Assembly: GCA_004193205.1 (NCBI GenBank)
Contig: RZUM01000002.1
Location: 1-64,000 of the forward strand
Length of the DNA: 64,000 nucleotides
Direction of reading: 5' to 3'
From: Gordonia sediminis
GTDB taxonomy: Bacteria > Actinomycetota > Actinomycetes > Mycobacteriales > Mycobacteriaceae
The position numbers and the translations under genes are program-made. The notes beneath the pieces are model-generated. The model saw nothing but the letters and a program-made list of their open reading frames with translations. It did no database searches and was not told where the DNA came from. Shown here piece by piece: positions 8,050 through 17,681 of this stretch; position 1 is the first letter of the stretch; the number at the start of each line of letters is the position of its first letter.

Positions 8050-9423
8050 ATGACACGAACGATGACGCTCCGGCGACCCCACTGGGCCTGGCTGGTCGCG
8101 GCGGTGAGCTTCGTCGCGATCATCGGTGCGGCCGGTTTCCGTGCCGTGCCGAGCGTGATGATGAACCCGCTGAACATGGAGTTCGGGTGGTCACACGCGA
8201 CGATCGGTGCCGCCATGTCGATCAACATGGTGCTCTTCGGGGTGACCGCACCGTTCGCCGCGGCGCTGATGGACCGGTTCGGCATCCGGCCGATCCTGAC
8301 CGGCGCGCTGGCGCTCATCGCCGCCGGCACCGGACTCAGTGTGTTCATGACCGCGAGCTGGCAGTTGTTGATTCTCTGGGGTGTGCTGGTCGGGCTCGGC
8401 ACCGGCTCGATCTCGATGGGCTTCGTCGCCACCGTCTCCACCCGATGGTTCGTCGCGCGACGCGGTCTGGTCACCGGCATCCTGACCGCCGCGAGCGCGA
8501 CCGGACAGCTGATCTTCCTCCCGGTCGTGGCCGCGGTGACTCAGGCACACGGGTGGCGCTGGGCGTCGGTCCTGGTGACCATCTCGGCACTGGCCGTCAT
8601 CCCGCTCGTGCTGCTCGGCATCCGTGACCACCCACGCGATGTCGGGACGCTCCCCTACGGCGCGGCCCCCGGATCCGCCGAGGAACCGGTGCCCACCGGC
8701 ACCTTCGGCGCGGCGGCGGGCGGTCTGGTCACTGGGGCGCGGGTGCCCGCGTTCTGGCTGCTCGCCGGCAGCTTCGCGATCTGCGGGATGACCACCAACG
8801 GCCTCATCGGCACCCATTTCATCCCCGCCGCACACGATCACGGCATGCCGACGACGCTCGCCGCATCGCTGCTGGCGACCATCGGCATCTTCGACGTCGC
8901 CGGCACCATCTTCTCGGGCTGGTTGACCGACCGCGTCGACGCGAGGCTGCTGCTGGTGGTCTACTACCTCGGACGCGGGCTCTCACTGCTACTCCTGCCG
9001 GTGCTGCTCGCGCCCGACGCGGGTCCGAACACCTGGGTGTTCATCATCTTCTACGGACTGGACTGGGTGGCGACGGTCCCGCCCACCATCGCCATCTGCC
9101 GCATGTACTTCGGTGCCGCCACGCCCGTCGTCTTCGGCTGGGTCTTCGCGTCCCATCAGCTCGGGGCGGCGATCGCGGCGTTCGGCGCCGGCTATATCCG
9201 CGACGCGCAGGGCAGCTACGACAACGCCTTTCACGTGGCCGCAGCGCTGTGCGTCCTCGCCGCGATCCTGTGCGCGGCGATCCGCCCGAGATCTGCCATC
9301 GTCGCAGAACCGGTCCCGGAATCGGTCGGCGGCTCGCCGCTACGGCCTGCGTACGCCGGGTTCACAGAGGAAACCGACGCCCTTGCGACCGACTCGGGTG
9401 AGGATGAGCGCCAGGGAGCGTGA
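8050..9423 (+). CDS. MFS transporter (oxalate/formate antiporter-like)
   Basis: About 457 residues with roughly twelve hydrophobic segments. Signatures include GAAMSINMVLFGVTAPFAAALMDRFG and an RRGLVTGILTAASATGQ segment typical of monocarboxylate/oxalate-formate type MFS proteins. The substrate is unknown. The start is unclear: ATG 8050 or the upstream GTG 8026 and ATGs 8038/8041 are possible, and none has a good ribosome site. It is divergent from the AraC-type regulator. Its last 84 bases overlap the end of the methyltransferase gene on the other strand. Confidence 0.85.
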   Translation: MTRTMTLRRPHWAWLVAAVSFVAIIGAAGFRAVPSVMMNPLNMEFGWSHATIGAAMSINMVLFGVTAPFAAALMDRFGIRPILTGALALIAAGTGLSVFMTASWQLLILWGVLVGLGTGSISMGFVATVSTRWFVARRGLVTGILTAASATGQLIFLPVVAAVTQAHGWRWASVLVTISALAVIPLVLLGIRDHPRDVGTLPYGAAPGSAEEPVPTGTFGAAAGGLVTGARVPAFWLLAGSFAICGMTTNGLIGTHFIPAAHDHGMPTTLAASLLATIGIFDVAGTIFSGWLTDRVDARLLLVVYYLGRGLSLLLLPVLLAPDAGPNTWVFIIFYGLDWVATVPPTIAICRMYFGAATPVVFGWVFASHQLGAAIAAFGAGYIRDAQGSYDNAFHVAAALCVLAAILCAAIRPRSAIVAEPVPESVGGSPLRPAYAGFTEETDALATDSGEDERQGA

Positions 9424-10554
9424 ACCCTTCGGCTTCAGGCGTTTCCGCAGCCGGTCGGGGTCGACGTCGAGACCGCGCACGAGGATCTCCAGTGAGCCGC
9501 AGTCGAGTGCGGCGAGGCGTTTGCGCAGTTCGCGCTCCGCGACACCGGTCACCTCGAGTACCCGGAATCCGCGTTCCCCGTCGGGGACCGAATCACCGGT
9601 CAGATAGGCGATCTGGGGGTCGAGCTGCCAGAGCCCGTGACGATGGCCATAGTGTCGGACCAGACCGGCCCGCACGATCGCGCCGTCCGGGTCGATGATC
9701 CACTCCCCGACCTCGCCGACCGGGATGTCGTCGGGATCACCGTCACTCACCTCGACGACATGCACCGACCCATCCGGCCGGGTCCGCAGGATGGTGGCGC
9801 GCTGGGTGGGTTCGTCGTCGCGTTCGGTCCACAGGCAGGCCTCCCGTACCGAACCGTCGAGCGACGTGATCTGAACCTGACCGGCGAAACCGAAACGATC
9901 CCGCAACATCCGATAATCCAGTCCCGGAGCACATTTCACCGCCAGCGGTCGACCGGCATAGGTGGTGAGCACGTCGAGCAGCGGTGGGGTGAGCTGATCG
10001 AGACGGAACACCCGACCCGATCCCGAACGGCGGGCCGGATCGGCCAGCACCACGTCGGCGGTGGACGTCGGGGTCAGGGCATCAGCGACGAGGAGGGTCG
10101 CGGATGCGCCGGTGACCGCGACGTTGTACTGCGCCATCGACAGCCGCACCCGATCCAGGTCGCTGCCGATCACGCCCGAGATCCCCCGCTCCGCCGCGAG
10201 TTCGATCACTTCCGCGCCGACAGAACAGGTCACGTCGGCGACGACGGCACCCGGGTATCGGTTCGCGATCTCCGCGGCACGATGCGCGGCCACCACCGAC
10301 GCCGTGGCCTGCTGCAGGGCATCCTGGGTGAACAGCATGTCTTGCGCGGCACGCAGTTTCGCCCGTCCACGCCGTCGACACAGCACCGTCTCGACGAGTG
10401 CCCCGTCACGCGGCGCGTACCTGGTCTTGACCTCGGTGACGTCGGCGACCATCGACGATGCGTCGAGCGGCTTCGATTCGACGGCGGCCAACGCCTTCTG
10501 GCCGTATCGGTTCCGCAGGAACGCGACATCGGATTGTGTGAACGCATATCCCAC
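9340..10554 (-). CDS. THUMP-like SAM-dependent methyltransferase (Rv3037c-like)
   Basis: 404 residues. A class I SAM-binding region reads VVADVTCSVGAEVIELA, then VIGSDLDRVRLSMAQYN and ADVVLADPARR, a DPPY-like catalytic motif typical of nucleic-acid methyltransferases. The C-terminal part (ELRKRLAALDCGSLEILVRG) is THUMP-like. GTG at 10554 follows GGGGGAG by 6-8 bases; the longer frame to 10698 overlaps the neighbouring gene. The target is probably an RNA base, not shown here. Gene order with the next two genes matches the Mtb Rv3037c-Rv3039c region. Confidence 0.85.
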   Translation of the reverse strand: MGYAFTQSDVAFLRNRYGQKALAAVESKPLDASSMVADVTEVKTRYAPRDGALVETVLCRRRGRAKLRAAQDMLFTQDALQQATASVVAAHRAAEIANRYPGAVVADVTCSVGAEVIELAAERGISGVIGSDLDRVRLSMAQYNVAVTGASATLLVADALTPTSTADVVLADPARRSGSGRVFRLDQLTPPLLDVLTTYAGRPLAVKCAPGLDYRMLRDRFGFAGQVQITSLDGSVREACLWTERDDEPTQRATILRTRPDGSVHVVEVSDGDPDDIPVGEVGEWIIDPDGAIVRAGLVRHYGHRHGLWQLDPQIAYLTGDSVPDGERGFRVLEVTGVAERELRKRLAALDCGSLEILVRGLDVDPDRLRKRLKPKGSRSLALILTRVGRKGVGFLCEPGVRRP

Positions 10555-10582
10555 GACGACGCTCCCCCGATGCCCGCCGGGC

Positions 10583-11560
10583 TCAGTCGGCCGGTTTGAC
10601 GCCGGTGACGATGGCGTTGTAGAAGAATCTGGGCGGCACCACTTTCCGGAGCACGTTCTCGTCCAGCCACGACAGTCGCTTCCAGCCGTTGAACGCAAAC
10701 ATCGCCCAGCCCCATCCCAGCTTCTCCGCCGGGACCGCCGCCTCGAAGGTGCGTACCGGCCACCCCAGCATCGCCGCGGAGAGTTCCTCGGTGGCGGTTT
10801 TCACCTGTGCCGCCCCGGCTTTGCGGGCCATGCGCTCGAGGTCGGCGGGATCGAAGGTGTGGATGTCGACGACGGCTTCGAGTGCAGCCGCACGTGAGGA
10901 TTCGTCGAGCTCGGTCTGCGGACGACGCCACGCCCGCAGCGGGCCCCACTTGGTGATGTTCGTCGTCGCCGCCCAGGTGGCCCGGCTGAGCCAGCGGGCG
11001 TAGAAGTCACCGATGGTGGTCGGCTCCCCGGCGAACACGAATCGGCCGCCGGGACGGAGGACTCGCAGCACCTCACGCAGGGCCTGCTCGACATCGGGGA
11101 TGTGATGGAGCACGGCATGACCGACGACGAGGTCGAAGGTGTTGTCGTCGTACGGGATCTTCTCCGCGTCCGCGACCCGACCGTCCACGTCGAGCCCGAG
11201 ATTCTCCGCGTTACGCAGCGCGACCTTCACCATGCCCGGCGAGAGGTCGGTGACCGACCCACTCGTCGCGACCCCCGACTGCATCAGGTTGAGCAGGAAG
11301 AAGCCGGTGCCACAACCGAGTTCCATCGCGCGCTCGTACGGCAACGGCTGATCACCCGCGACCGTGTCGAAACGTCCTCGCGCATAGTCGATGCAGCGTT
11401 CGTCGTAGGAGATCGACCACTTGTCGTCGTAGCTCTCGGCCTCCCAGTCGTGGTAGAGGACCTGCGCGAGTTTGGTGTCGGCGAGCGCGGCCTTCACCTG
11501 CTCCTCGGTCGCGTGCGGGTTCGGCTGGGGATCGGTGTCCGGCGTCGCATCGGTCGTCAT
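10583..11560 (-). CDS. Class I SAM-dependent methyltransferase (UbiE-like fold)
   Basis: 325 residues. Motif I is AMELGCGTGFFLLNL, followed by DLSPGMVKVALRNAE and the post-motif FDLVVGHAVLHHIPDVEQALRE, the layout of UbiE/COQ5-type small-molecule methyltransferases. The start ATG 11560 has GGGAGGAG 8 bases upstream; the open frame to 11599 would overlap the enoyl-CoA hydratase stop. It sits in a run of minus-strand genes between enoyl-CoA hydratase and the THUMP-like protein. Substrate unknown. Confidence 0.87.
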   Translation of the reverse strand: MTTDATPDTDPQPNPHATEEQVKAALADTKLAQVLYHDWEAESYDDKWSISYDERCIDYARGRFDTVAGDQPLPYERAMELGCGTGFFLLNLMQSGVATSGSVTDLSPGMVKVALRNAENLGLDVDGRVADAEKIPYDDNTFDLVVGHAVLHHIPDVEQALREVLRVLRPGGRFVFAGEPTTIGDFYARWLSRATWAATTNITKWGPLRAWRRPQTELDESSRAAALEAVVDIHTFDPADLERMARKAGAAQVKTATEELSAAMLGWPVRTFEAAVPAEKLGWGWAMFAFNGWKRLSWLDENVLRKVVPPRFFYNAIVTGVKPAD

Positions 11561-11595
11561 GGGTTCGACTCCTCCCTGATGCTCGAGATCGGTGG

Positions 11596-12384
11596 TCACT
11601 TGCCGACGAACTTCGCCTTGCCGGGCCCGTTCTCGATGAACGACTGCGTCCCGATGGCACGGTCCTCGGTGGCGAACAGTGCCGCGAAGACATGCTCCTC
11701 GATCTTGAGGCCGGTGACCAGATCCACCTCGAGCCCCTCGTCGACGGCCTGTTTGGCCGCGGCGAGCGCGACGCTCGCCGCATTCGCGAACTGTCCCGCC
11801 CAGGCCAGCGCGGCGTTGTAGACCTCGTCAGGGGCCACGACCTCGTCGACGAGTCCGATCGCCAGAGCCTCCTGAGCACCGACGAACCGACCGGTGAAAA
11901 TCATCTCCTTGGCCTTGCCCGGACCGACCAGTCGGGCCAGCCGCTGCGTGCCACCACCACCGGGGATCAGACCGAGTAACACCTCCGGCACCCCGAGCTT
12001 GGCGTTGTCGCCGACTATCCGCCGGTCGGCACCCAACGCCAGTTCGAGCCCGCCGCCGAGGGCGTAGCCGGTGATGGCGGCCACGGTCGGCTTGGGGATG
12101 CCGGCGAGCGACCCGAGGTCGGACTGCAGACGGCCGGCGAGTTTGCGCATCTCGGCATAGGACAGATCGTTGAGTTCCTTGATGTCGGCGCCCGCGGCAA
12201 GCACCTTCGGTCCCCCGTAGACGACGACAGCCTTGATGTCGTCACGTAACGTGGCCTCGTCGGCGGCCGCCGCCAGCTCGCCCTGCACCTGTCGGTTCAG
12301 GGCGTTCATCGGTGGCCGGTTGAGCAGGATGGTGCCCACACCGGGATGATCAGCAGATGTCTCGAGGGTGACAAACTCGGCCAT
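11596..12384 (-). CDS. echA: Enoyl-CoA hydratase/isomerase family protein (EchA17-like)
   Basis: 262 residues of the crotonase fold. The CoA-binding stretch AAGADIKEL and oxyanion-hole loop TGYALGGGLELALGADRRI are clear, as are the catalytic regions PEVLLGLIPGGGGTQRLARLVG with a Glu at the usual first position. The family hydrates trans-2-enoyl-CoA in fatty acid beta-oxidation. The genomic position next to two methyltransferases and a Nudix gene matches Mtb echA17. It starts 70 bases from the divergent polymerase gene. Confidence 0.93.
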   Translation of the reverse strand: MAEFVTLETSADHPGVGTILLNRPPMNALNRQVQGELAAAADEATLRDDIKAVVVYGGPKVLAAGADIKELNDLSYAEMRKLAGRLQSDLGSLAGIPKPTVAAITGYALGGGLELALGADRRIVGDNAKLGVPEVLLGLIPGGGGTQRLARLVGPGKAKEMIFTGRFVGAQEALAIGLVDEVVAPDEVYNAALAWAGQFANAASVALAAAKQAVDEGLEVDLVTGLKIEEHVFAALFATEDRAIGTQSFIENGPGKAKFVGK

Positions 12385-12454
12385 GGTCGAAGGCTACCGT
12401 CTGGTGTGCCCCGACAACCCCTCGGGTGAAGCGCCCAGCACTTACAGTTGGCCC

Positions 12455-13441
12455 ATGGCCAAGTCCGCGGAGGATGCCGGTGACCCGGTCGAACTGCGGG
12501 TGGGTGAACGCGTCATCCGCCTGTCGAGTCCGGACCGCGTCTACTTCGCCGAACGCGGCGAGACCAAGCGCGATCTGGCCGAGTACTACCTGTCGGTCGG
12601 CGACGGCATCGTGCGCGCCCTGCGGGACCGCCCGTGCATGCTGCATCGGTTCCCGAAAGGTGTGAGCGGCAAGAAGGTTCATCAGAAGCGTCTTCCGGCC
12701 GGTGCACCGGACTGGGTCGAGACCGTCGAGCTGTGGTTTCCGCGCTTCGGCCGCACCGCCGACGAGTTATGCGTCACCGAGTTGGGCAGCGTGATCTGGG
12801 CGGTCCAGATGTCGACCGTGGAGTTCCATCCGTGGAACTCGCGCCGCGACGATCCCGAATCCCCCGACGAATGGCGGATCGACCTCGATCCCATGCCCGA
12901 CTGCCCGTTCTCCCGCATCCAGCACGTCGCCCACATCGTCGAAGAGGTGCTCGACGAACTCGGCATCCGCGGGTTCCCCAAGACCTCCGGCGGCCGGGGC
13001 CTGCACATCTACGTGCGTATCGCGCCCGAATGGGGCTTCACACAGGTGCGCCGCGCCGCCCTCGCGTTCGCGCGTGAGGTGGAGCGCCGCGCCCCCGACG
13101 AGGTCACCACCACCTGGTGGCGCAAGGACCGCGATCCGGCCGCGGTCTTCGTCGACTACAACCAGAACACCCGCGACCACACGATGGCATCGGCGTACTC
13201 GGTGCGCGGCAACCCGCGGGGCACGGTGTCCGCGCCAGTCGCATGGTCGGAGATCGACGACATCGTGCCCGACGATTTCACCATCGCGACGATGCCCGCG
13301 CGGTTCGTCGACCTCGGCGACCTGCACGCCGAGATCGACGACGTCGCACACAGACTCGACCAGCTGCTCGACTGGGCCGACCGCGACGACGTCGATTCGC
13401 CGGCGGACTCCCCTGACGAGGTCATCGATATGGATCGGTGA
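12455..13441 (+). CDS. LigD-type polymerase domain protein (stand-alone archaeo-eukaryotic primase-polymerase)
   Basis: 328 residues from ATG 12455. Motifs of the LigD PolDom family are visible: the acidic catalytic pair in WRIDLDPMPDCPF (D-x-D), the SGGRGLHIYVRI motif (S..G.H) and a third acidic site in AVFVDYNQN. LHRFPKGVSGKKVHQKR near the N-terminus is also typical. These enzymes fill gaps or add ribonucleotides during non-homologous end joining; mycobacteria carry stand-alone copies beside LigD. No Ku or ligase gene lies nearby. It is an insertion relative to the conserved neighbourhood. Confidence 0.88.
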   Translation: MAKSAEDAGDPVELRVGERVIRLSSPDRVYFAERGETKRDLAEYYLSVGDGIVRALRDRPCMLHRFPKGVSGKKVHQKRLPAGAPDWVETVELWFPRFGRTADELCVTELGSVIWAVQMSTVEFHPWNSRRDDPESPDEWRIDLDPMPDCPFSRIQHVAHIVEEVLDELGIRGFPKTSGGRGLHIYVRIAPEWGFTQVRRAALAFAREVERRAPDEVTTTWWRKDRDPAAVFVDYNQNTRDHTMASAYSVRGNPRGTVSAPVAWSEIDDIVPDDFTIATMPARFVDLGDLHAEIDDVAHRLDQLLDWADRDDVDSPADSPDEVIDMDR

Positions 13442-13455
13442 TCGCGGGGCGACCG

Positions 13456-13591
13456 CGACGACCGTTCACGCCAGAACGTCGACCGTGCACCAGAACTCGT
13501 CGATCGCGCGCGTGTGCCCACCCGACGCAGAGGCGCGCACGATCAACGCTGGGCCGCGCACGATCGACGGCGCGGGTGCGCACGATTGGAT
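13456..13591. repeat. Array of six 14-mers in two inverted blocks with 21-bp spacing
   Basis: Three units in one orientation start at 13456 (CGACGACCGTTCAC), 13477 (CGTCGACCGTGCAC) and 13498 (CGTCGATCGCGCGC). Three in the other start at 13535 (GCGCACGATCAACG), 13556 (GCGCACGATCGACG) and 13578 (GCGCACGATTGGAT). Spacing is 21 bases within blocks (22 for the last). The array fills the space between the convergent polymerase and Nudix genes. A related array lies at 40298-40403. It could act as a bidirectional terminator or a protein-binding array. Confidence 0.75.
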
Positions 13592-13620
13592 CGGTCACCC
13601 GCACCGCCGACGCGGCGAGG

Positions 13621-14442
13621 TCAGCGGCTGAGGCCGGGAACCTCGCGGTCGGCGGCGACGGCGAAGTAGCGGTCAGACCCGGCGAACTTCAGCCCGGCGA
13701 TCCCGGCCCCGGGGGTGACCGACGGTTCAATCGGTTCGATGACCGGCTCGGCGGCGAGCACGTCGGCGACCGTGTCGAAACCGGCGAGGTAGTGCAGCTG
13801 CGCCCACGTCGGCGGGAGCAGGGTGTGCTCACCGGCCGCCCACGCGTCCAGGGCGGCCTGTGCACCCACCCACCGCGCGACCTCGGCCTCGGTGGTGTGT
13901 CCGTCGGCGGTCTGCCCCTCCGGCATGGCGGCCAGAAAGAACCGGGTGTCGTAGCGGCGCTTCTCGATGATCGGGGTGATCCAGTTCGCCAGCGGCCGCA
14001 GCAGATCGGCGCGCAGACTCAGCCCTTCGGTGCGCAGGAAATCACCGAGTGAGAGGGCCTTGTCGACGAGCTGCTGCCGTTGGGCGGCGAACCGGGCCGG
14101 GTCGACCGGCGCACCGTCGAGGCGAGTGGCCAACAGCACGCCGCACTCCTCGAAGGTCTCCCGGACCGCGGCACACACCAGCTCGCGCGCGGTCTTCTCG
14201 TCGGTGTGGAACGCCTCGGCCCACCATCGGGCGTCCGGACCACTCCAGGTGATCTCGGCATCGGCGTCACGTGGGTCCACACCCCCACCGGGAAACACGG
14301 TGACGCCGCCGGCGAAGGCCATCTGCTTCACCCGACGCTGCAGGAAGACCTCGATGCCCTCGGCGGTGTCGCGGACCAACGCCACCGTCGCCGCGTCACG
14401 CAACGGCGCCGGCTGCGATGCCGCCATGTCGGTTGTGGACAT
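13621..14442 (-). CDS. Nudix hydrolase (Rv3040c-like)
   Basis: 273 residues. The Nudix box is spread as GGGVDPRDAD, then a 30-residue insert, then CAAVRETFEECGVLL, the arrangement of NUDT7/NUDT19-like CoA or acyl-CoA diphosphatases. MAFAGGVTVFPGGG precedes it. ATG 14442 has AGGAGGTATCTC just upstream. It hydrolyses a nucleoside diphosphate-linked compound; the substrate is not defined. It lies between the ABC ATPase and enoyl-CoA hydratase as in M. tuberculosis, except that the polymerase gene is inserted between. Confidence 0.88.
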   Translation of the reverse strand: MSTTDMAASQPAPLRDAATVALVRDTAEGIEVFLQRRVKQMAFAGGVTVFPGGGVDPRDADAEITWSGPDARWWAEAFHTDEKTARELVCAAVRETFEECGVLLATRLDGAPVDPARFAAQRQQLVDKALSLGDFLRTEGLSLRADLLRPLANWITPIIEKRRYDTRFFLAAMPEGQTADGHTTEAEVARWVGAQAALDAWAAGEHTLLPPTWAQLHYLAGFDTVADVLAAEPVIEPIEPSVTPGAGIAGLKFAGSDRYFAVAADREVPGLSR

Positions 14443-14486
14443 GAGATACCTCCTGATTGCTCGGCCTCTGACAGTAGCGGCCGCGC

Positions 14487-15353
14487 TCAGCCCGCTGCGC
14501 GCCGATGCCCGCCGGCCCGCCGAGAACGCCGTGCGAAGTAGCGTCCGCCCGTCTTGGTGAGGGTGATCTGCTGACGGAATGTGGTCGAGAGATTCTTGCT
14601 GGTCAACACGTCCTCGAGGAGGCCGGAGACCACCACCTCACCCTCCGAGAGCAGCATCGCATGGGTGAATCCGGGTGGGATCTCCTCGACGTGATGGGTG
14701 ATCAGCACGATCGCCGGGGCGTCCGGGTCGGCGGCGAGGCGGCCGAGCCGGTCCACGAGTTCCTCACGTCCGCCGAGATCGAGACCGGCCGCCGGTTCGT
14801 CGAGCAGCAACAGCTCCGGATCGGTCATCAGGGCTCGCGAGATCAGGACCCGCTTGCGCTCGCCTTCGGACAGCGTGCCGAACTCGCGATCCGCGAGATG
14901 TTCGGCGCCCATCGACTCCAGCGACTCCACCGCCTGCGCGCGGTCCACGTCGTCGTAGGCCTCGCGCCAACGCCCCAGAACCGAGTACCCGGCGGAGATC
15001 ACCACGTCGCTGACGATCTCGGTGGCCGGCACCCGTTCGGCGAGTGCGGCGCTCGACACACCGATCCGGGTGGCCAGCTCCCGGACCTCGACCTTGCCGA
15101 GTTCCTCGTTGAGCACGAAGGCGGTACCCGAGGTCGGATGGACCTGGGCGGCGGCCATCCGCATCAACGACGTCTTACCCGCACCGTTGGGCCCGATCAC
15201 CACCCATCGCTCGTCGAGTTCCACCTGCCACGACACCGGCCCCACCAGGGTGTTCCCCCCTCTGACCAGGGTCACGTCCCGGAAATCGACCAACAGGTCG
15301 GGATCGGATTCGTGGGCGTCGTCGGCGGTGGTCGGCTCGCTCGCGTTGGTCAC
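14487..15353 (-). CDS. ABC transporter ATP-binding protein (Rv3041c-like)
   Basis: 288 residues with a complete nucleotide-binding domain: Walker [12 protein letters not shown], signature LSEGERKRV, Walker [16 protein letters not shown] and the H-loop in [11 protein letters not shown]. It resembles the YlmA/ModF group of lone ATPases. No permease gene is adjacent, so it may act with a distant partner or not in transport at all. The start is uncertain: GTG 15353 has AGGAG only one base upstream, so initiation might be leaderless. The long upstream frame looks non-coding. Confidence 0.87.
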   Translation of the reverse strand: MTNASEPTTADDAHESDPDLLVDFRDVTLVRGGNTLVGPVSWQVELDERWVVIGPNGAGKTSLMRMAAAQVHPTSGTAFVLNEELGKVEVRELATRIGVSSAALAERVPATEIVSDVVISAGYSVLGRWREAYDDVDRAQAVESLESMGAEHLADREFGTLSEGERKRVLISRALMTDPELLLLDEPAAGLDLGGREELVDRLGRLAADPDAPAIVLITHHVEEIPPGFTHAMLLSEGEVVVSGLLEDVLTSKNLSTTFRQQITLTKTGGRYFARRSRRAGGHRRAAG

Positions 15354-15454
15354 TCTCCTATCGTGCCCTACCGAGACCCGCGTCGTGCGTAGCGGTACGA
15401 CACATGTTCGGCGAGAGGGGAATACCCGCGACCGGACCCGCCTTGACCCTTGAT

Positions 15455-16474
15455 ATGACTGTTGATCTGTCCATCCTCGATCTCGCCCAGGTCGGCCACA
15501 CCGAAACCGTCGCCGACAGCTTCGCGGCCAGCGTCGACCTCGCACAACGGGCAGAACGGTGGGGCTACCGACGGATCTGGTACGCCGAGCATCACAACAT
15601 GCGCACCATCGCCTCGGCCGCGCCGGCCGTGCTCATCGCCCACGTGGCCGCCCACACCGACTCGATCCGACTCGGGGCGGGCGGTGTGATGCTGCCGAAC
15701 CATTCGCCGTTGTCGATCGCCGAACAGTTCGGCACGCTCGCCGAACTGCATCCCGGCCGAATCGACCTCGGGCTCGGACGCGCGCCGGGTGGGGATCAGC
15801 AGACCTTCGCCGCGCTGCGTCGAACGATGGCGTCGGCGGATCGCTTCCCCTCCGACGTGCTGGAACTTCAGGGCTACCTGCGCGGCCAGTCGCGGGTCGA
15901 GGGGGTGCGGGCCACACCGGGCGACGGCACCGACGTGCCGCTCTACATCCTCGGGTCGTCGCTGTTCGGCGCGCAGTTGGCCGCCACGCTCGGCCTGCCC
16001 TACGCCTTCGCGTCCCATTTCGCCCCGCAGGCCCTCGAGGAGGCGGTGGCGCTGTATCGGCGCGAGTTCCAGCCCTCCGAGCAACTCGAATCGCCGTACG
16101 TGATCGCCGGCGTGTGTGTGATCGCCGACGACGACGAGGCCGTCGCACGTGAGCAATTCCATCGCGCCCGGCGTGCGCGCGTCAACGCGCTGTTCGCCCG
16201 GGAACGGCGGTTCACCGACGCCGAGGCCGACATGATCCTCGACGAGATGCCCCAGGGCCGCCAGATCGATCAGATGCTGACCTATTCCGGCGTCGGCACC
16301 CCCGCTCAGGTGCGCGACTACCTCGACTGGTTCGCCGGGCACGCGGACGCCGATGAGCTGATCGTCGCCTCGATCGCCCCCGACCGCGAGGTGTGGCGCA
16401 ATACCCTCGCCCTCATCGCCCCGGCCCCGGCCGCGTCGACGGTTCAGTCGCCCAGCAGCACGAAGTCGGTGTAG
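15455..16474 (+). CDS. LLM class flavin-dependent oxidoreductase (luciferase-like)
   Basis: 339 residues of the bacterial luciferase/alkanal monooxygenase TIM-barrel family. Visible parts are [45 protein letters not shown] and [27 protein letters not shown], typical of the MsnO8-like subgroup. It uses reduced FMN or possibly F420; the sequence does not decide. Start ATG 15455 gives [12 protein letters not shown], the usual N-terminus. It is divergent from the ABC ATPase by about 100 bases, and its end overlaps the cupin gene by 31 bases. Confidence 0.88.
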   Translation: MTVDLSILDLAQVGHTETVADSFAASVDLAQRAERWGYRRIWYAEHHNMRTIASAAPAVLIAHVAAHTDSIRLGAGGVMLPNHSPLSIAEQFGTLAELHPGRIDLGLGRAPGGDQQTFAALRRTMASADRFPSDVLELQGYLRGQSRVEGVRATPGDGTDVPLYILGSSLFGAQLAATLGLPYAFASHFAPQALEEAVALYRREFQPSEQLESPYVIAGVCVIADDDEAVAREQFHRARRARVNALFARERRFTDAEADMILDEMPQGRQIDQMLTYSGVGTPAQVRDYLDWFAGHADADELIVASIAPDREVWRNTLALIAPAPAASTVQSPSSTKSV

Positions 16475-16920
16475 TCGAAACCGGGAACGACGATGCAGCT
16501 CACCAGGGCGGCCTCGTCGCCGGCGCGTGCGCGCTGCCAGCAACCCGGCGCAACCAGTGCCTGTGGACGCTGACCGGCAGGCAGGTCGGTACCCAGCACA
16601 ACGGTCGTCACGTCGCCCGGGTCGGCGCCGTCGCCGCCGATGTCGAGTTCGATCGGCGACCCCCGATGATGCAGCCACAGCTCCGCGCCGCGCACCGTGT
16701 GCCACGCGGATTCCTCGCCGGGCAGCAGCAGGAAGTAGATGGCAGTGCCCAGGGCCCGCTCGCCCGGGTATCCGGCCGGCAACGCCTCGACGGGCAGCAC
16801 GACGTCGCTGCGCCATGTCTCCACGTACCAACCGCCCTCGGGGTGCGGCTGCAGACCGAGGCCACCGGCCCAGTCGGGCAACTCGGCGCGGGCGTCTCCT
16901 CGGCGATCAGCGCCCGTCAC
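16444..16920 (-). CDS. Cupin domain protein (DUF985 family)
   Basis: 158 residues from GTG 16920, overlapping the stop of the Pth2 gene in [21 protein letters not shown] at the start and [32 protein letters not shown] are the hallmarks of DUF985, a small cupin barrel with conserved metal-type histidines. Ends [20 protein letters not shown]. Function is not established for the family. It is coupled to the Pth2-like gene, and its 3' end overlaps the luciferase-like gene on the opposite strand. Confidence 0.87.
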   Translation of the reverse strand: MTGADRRGDARAELPDWAGGLGLQPHPEGGWYVETWRSDVVLPVEALPAGYPGERALGTAIYFLLLPGEESAWHTVRGAELWLHHRGSPIELDIGGDGADPGDVTTVVLGTDLPAGQRPQALVAPGCWQRARAGDEAALVSCIVVPGFDYTDFVLLGD

Positions 16921-17675
16921 TGCGGTACCTCGGCGATCACCGTCACCGAACCCGGAGCGATCTCGGTGAACCCGGCATCGCGCACCGCGACCGCCCGTCC
17001 ACGCGCCTGCGCCGCCACGAGTGTCGCCCACCGCTGCGGGTCGGCCTCCCGCACCACGAGCGGACAGCCTGCCGACCGCCACGCCAGAGCCTGCCCCTCC
17101 GACATCAGCTTCACGCCGAGCATCGCGCCGTGACCGACCTGGGCGGCCGACTTTCCGACGGTCATCTCCAGCCCCGGGTTGAGCCACAGACACAGACCAC
17201 CGTCGGGCGCCGCGTCCGACCCGACCACACCGTCGACCTCGGTGCCGCCGATCTGTAGCCGACTGATCCGCCTGTCCACGTCACCGACGCGACCGGGCAC
17301 GATCGCCCGCGCCTGCGCCTCACCGGCGGTGGCCGTCAGACCCCAGACCTCCTGCGCCGCTGCCCATTGTGCACCACGCGCACGGCGGGCGATCTTGCGG
17401 ATCCGGGCATCACACCACGTGTCCATCGGGGATCCCCACGGGCCGTCGGCACCCGCCCGGTCGTCGAGGCACAGTAGTGCGACCGCACGACCGGCGGCCC
17501 TCAGCAGGTCCGTGCGTTCCGGCGGGGTCGCCTTCTCGATCCGCAGCACGATCTGCATGGCCAGCACATCGGCGGGATCGGGCGGGTCGTCGCGCCCGCC
17601 GACATAGTCGACGAGACGCCGATAGGCGTCGTCGAATGCGCCCGGGCCGCCCAACTCGTCGGTGATGCTGGACAA
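16917..17675 (-). CDS. Peptidyl-tRNA hydrolase Pth2-like protein with N-terminal extension
   Basis: 252 residues. The C-terminal ~110 residues carry the Pth2 core motif MTVGKSAAQVGHGAMLG (the conserved K, Q and H) and later GRAVAVRDAGFTEIAPGSVTVIAE. Pth2 enzymes release peptide from peptidyl-tRNA; actinobacterial versions like this may instead act on other substrates. The N-terminal ~135 residues are a helical region with no name I can give. The gene is followed with overlap by the cupin gene and preceded by a VOC protein 6 bases away, so all three are likely one operon. Confidence 0.8.
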   Translation of the reverse strand: MSSITDELGGPGAFDDAYRRLVDYVGGRDDPPDPADVLAMQIVLRIEKATPPERTDLLRAAGRAVALLCLDDRAGADGPWGSPMDTWCDARIRKIARRARGAQWAAAQEVWGLTATAGEAQARAIVPGRVGDVDRRISRLQIGGTEVDGVVGSDAAPDGGLCLWLNPGLEMTVGKSAAQVGHGAMLGVKLMSEGQALAWRSAGCPLVVREADPQRWATLVAAQARGRAVAVRDAGFTEIAPGSVTVIAEVPQ

Positions 17676-17681
17676 TTCGCA

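Noticed and set aside
13456-13591. CRISPR array
   Set aside because: Units are 14 bases with 7-base gaps, change orientation, and have no cas genes; not CRISPR.
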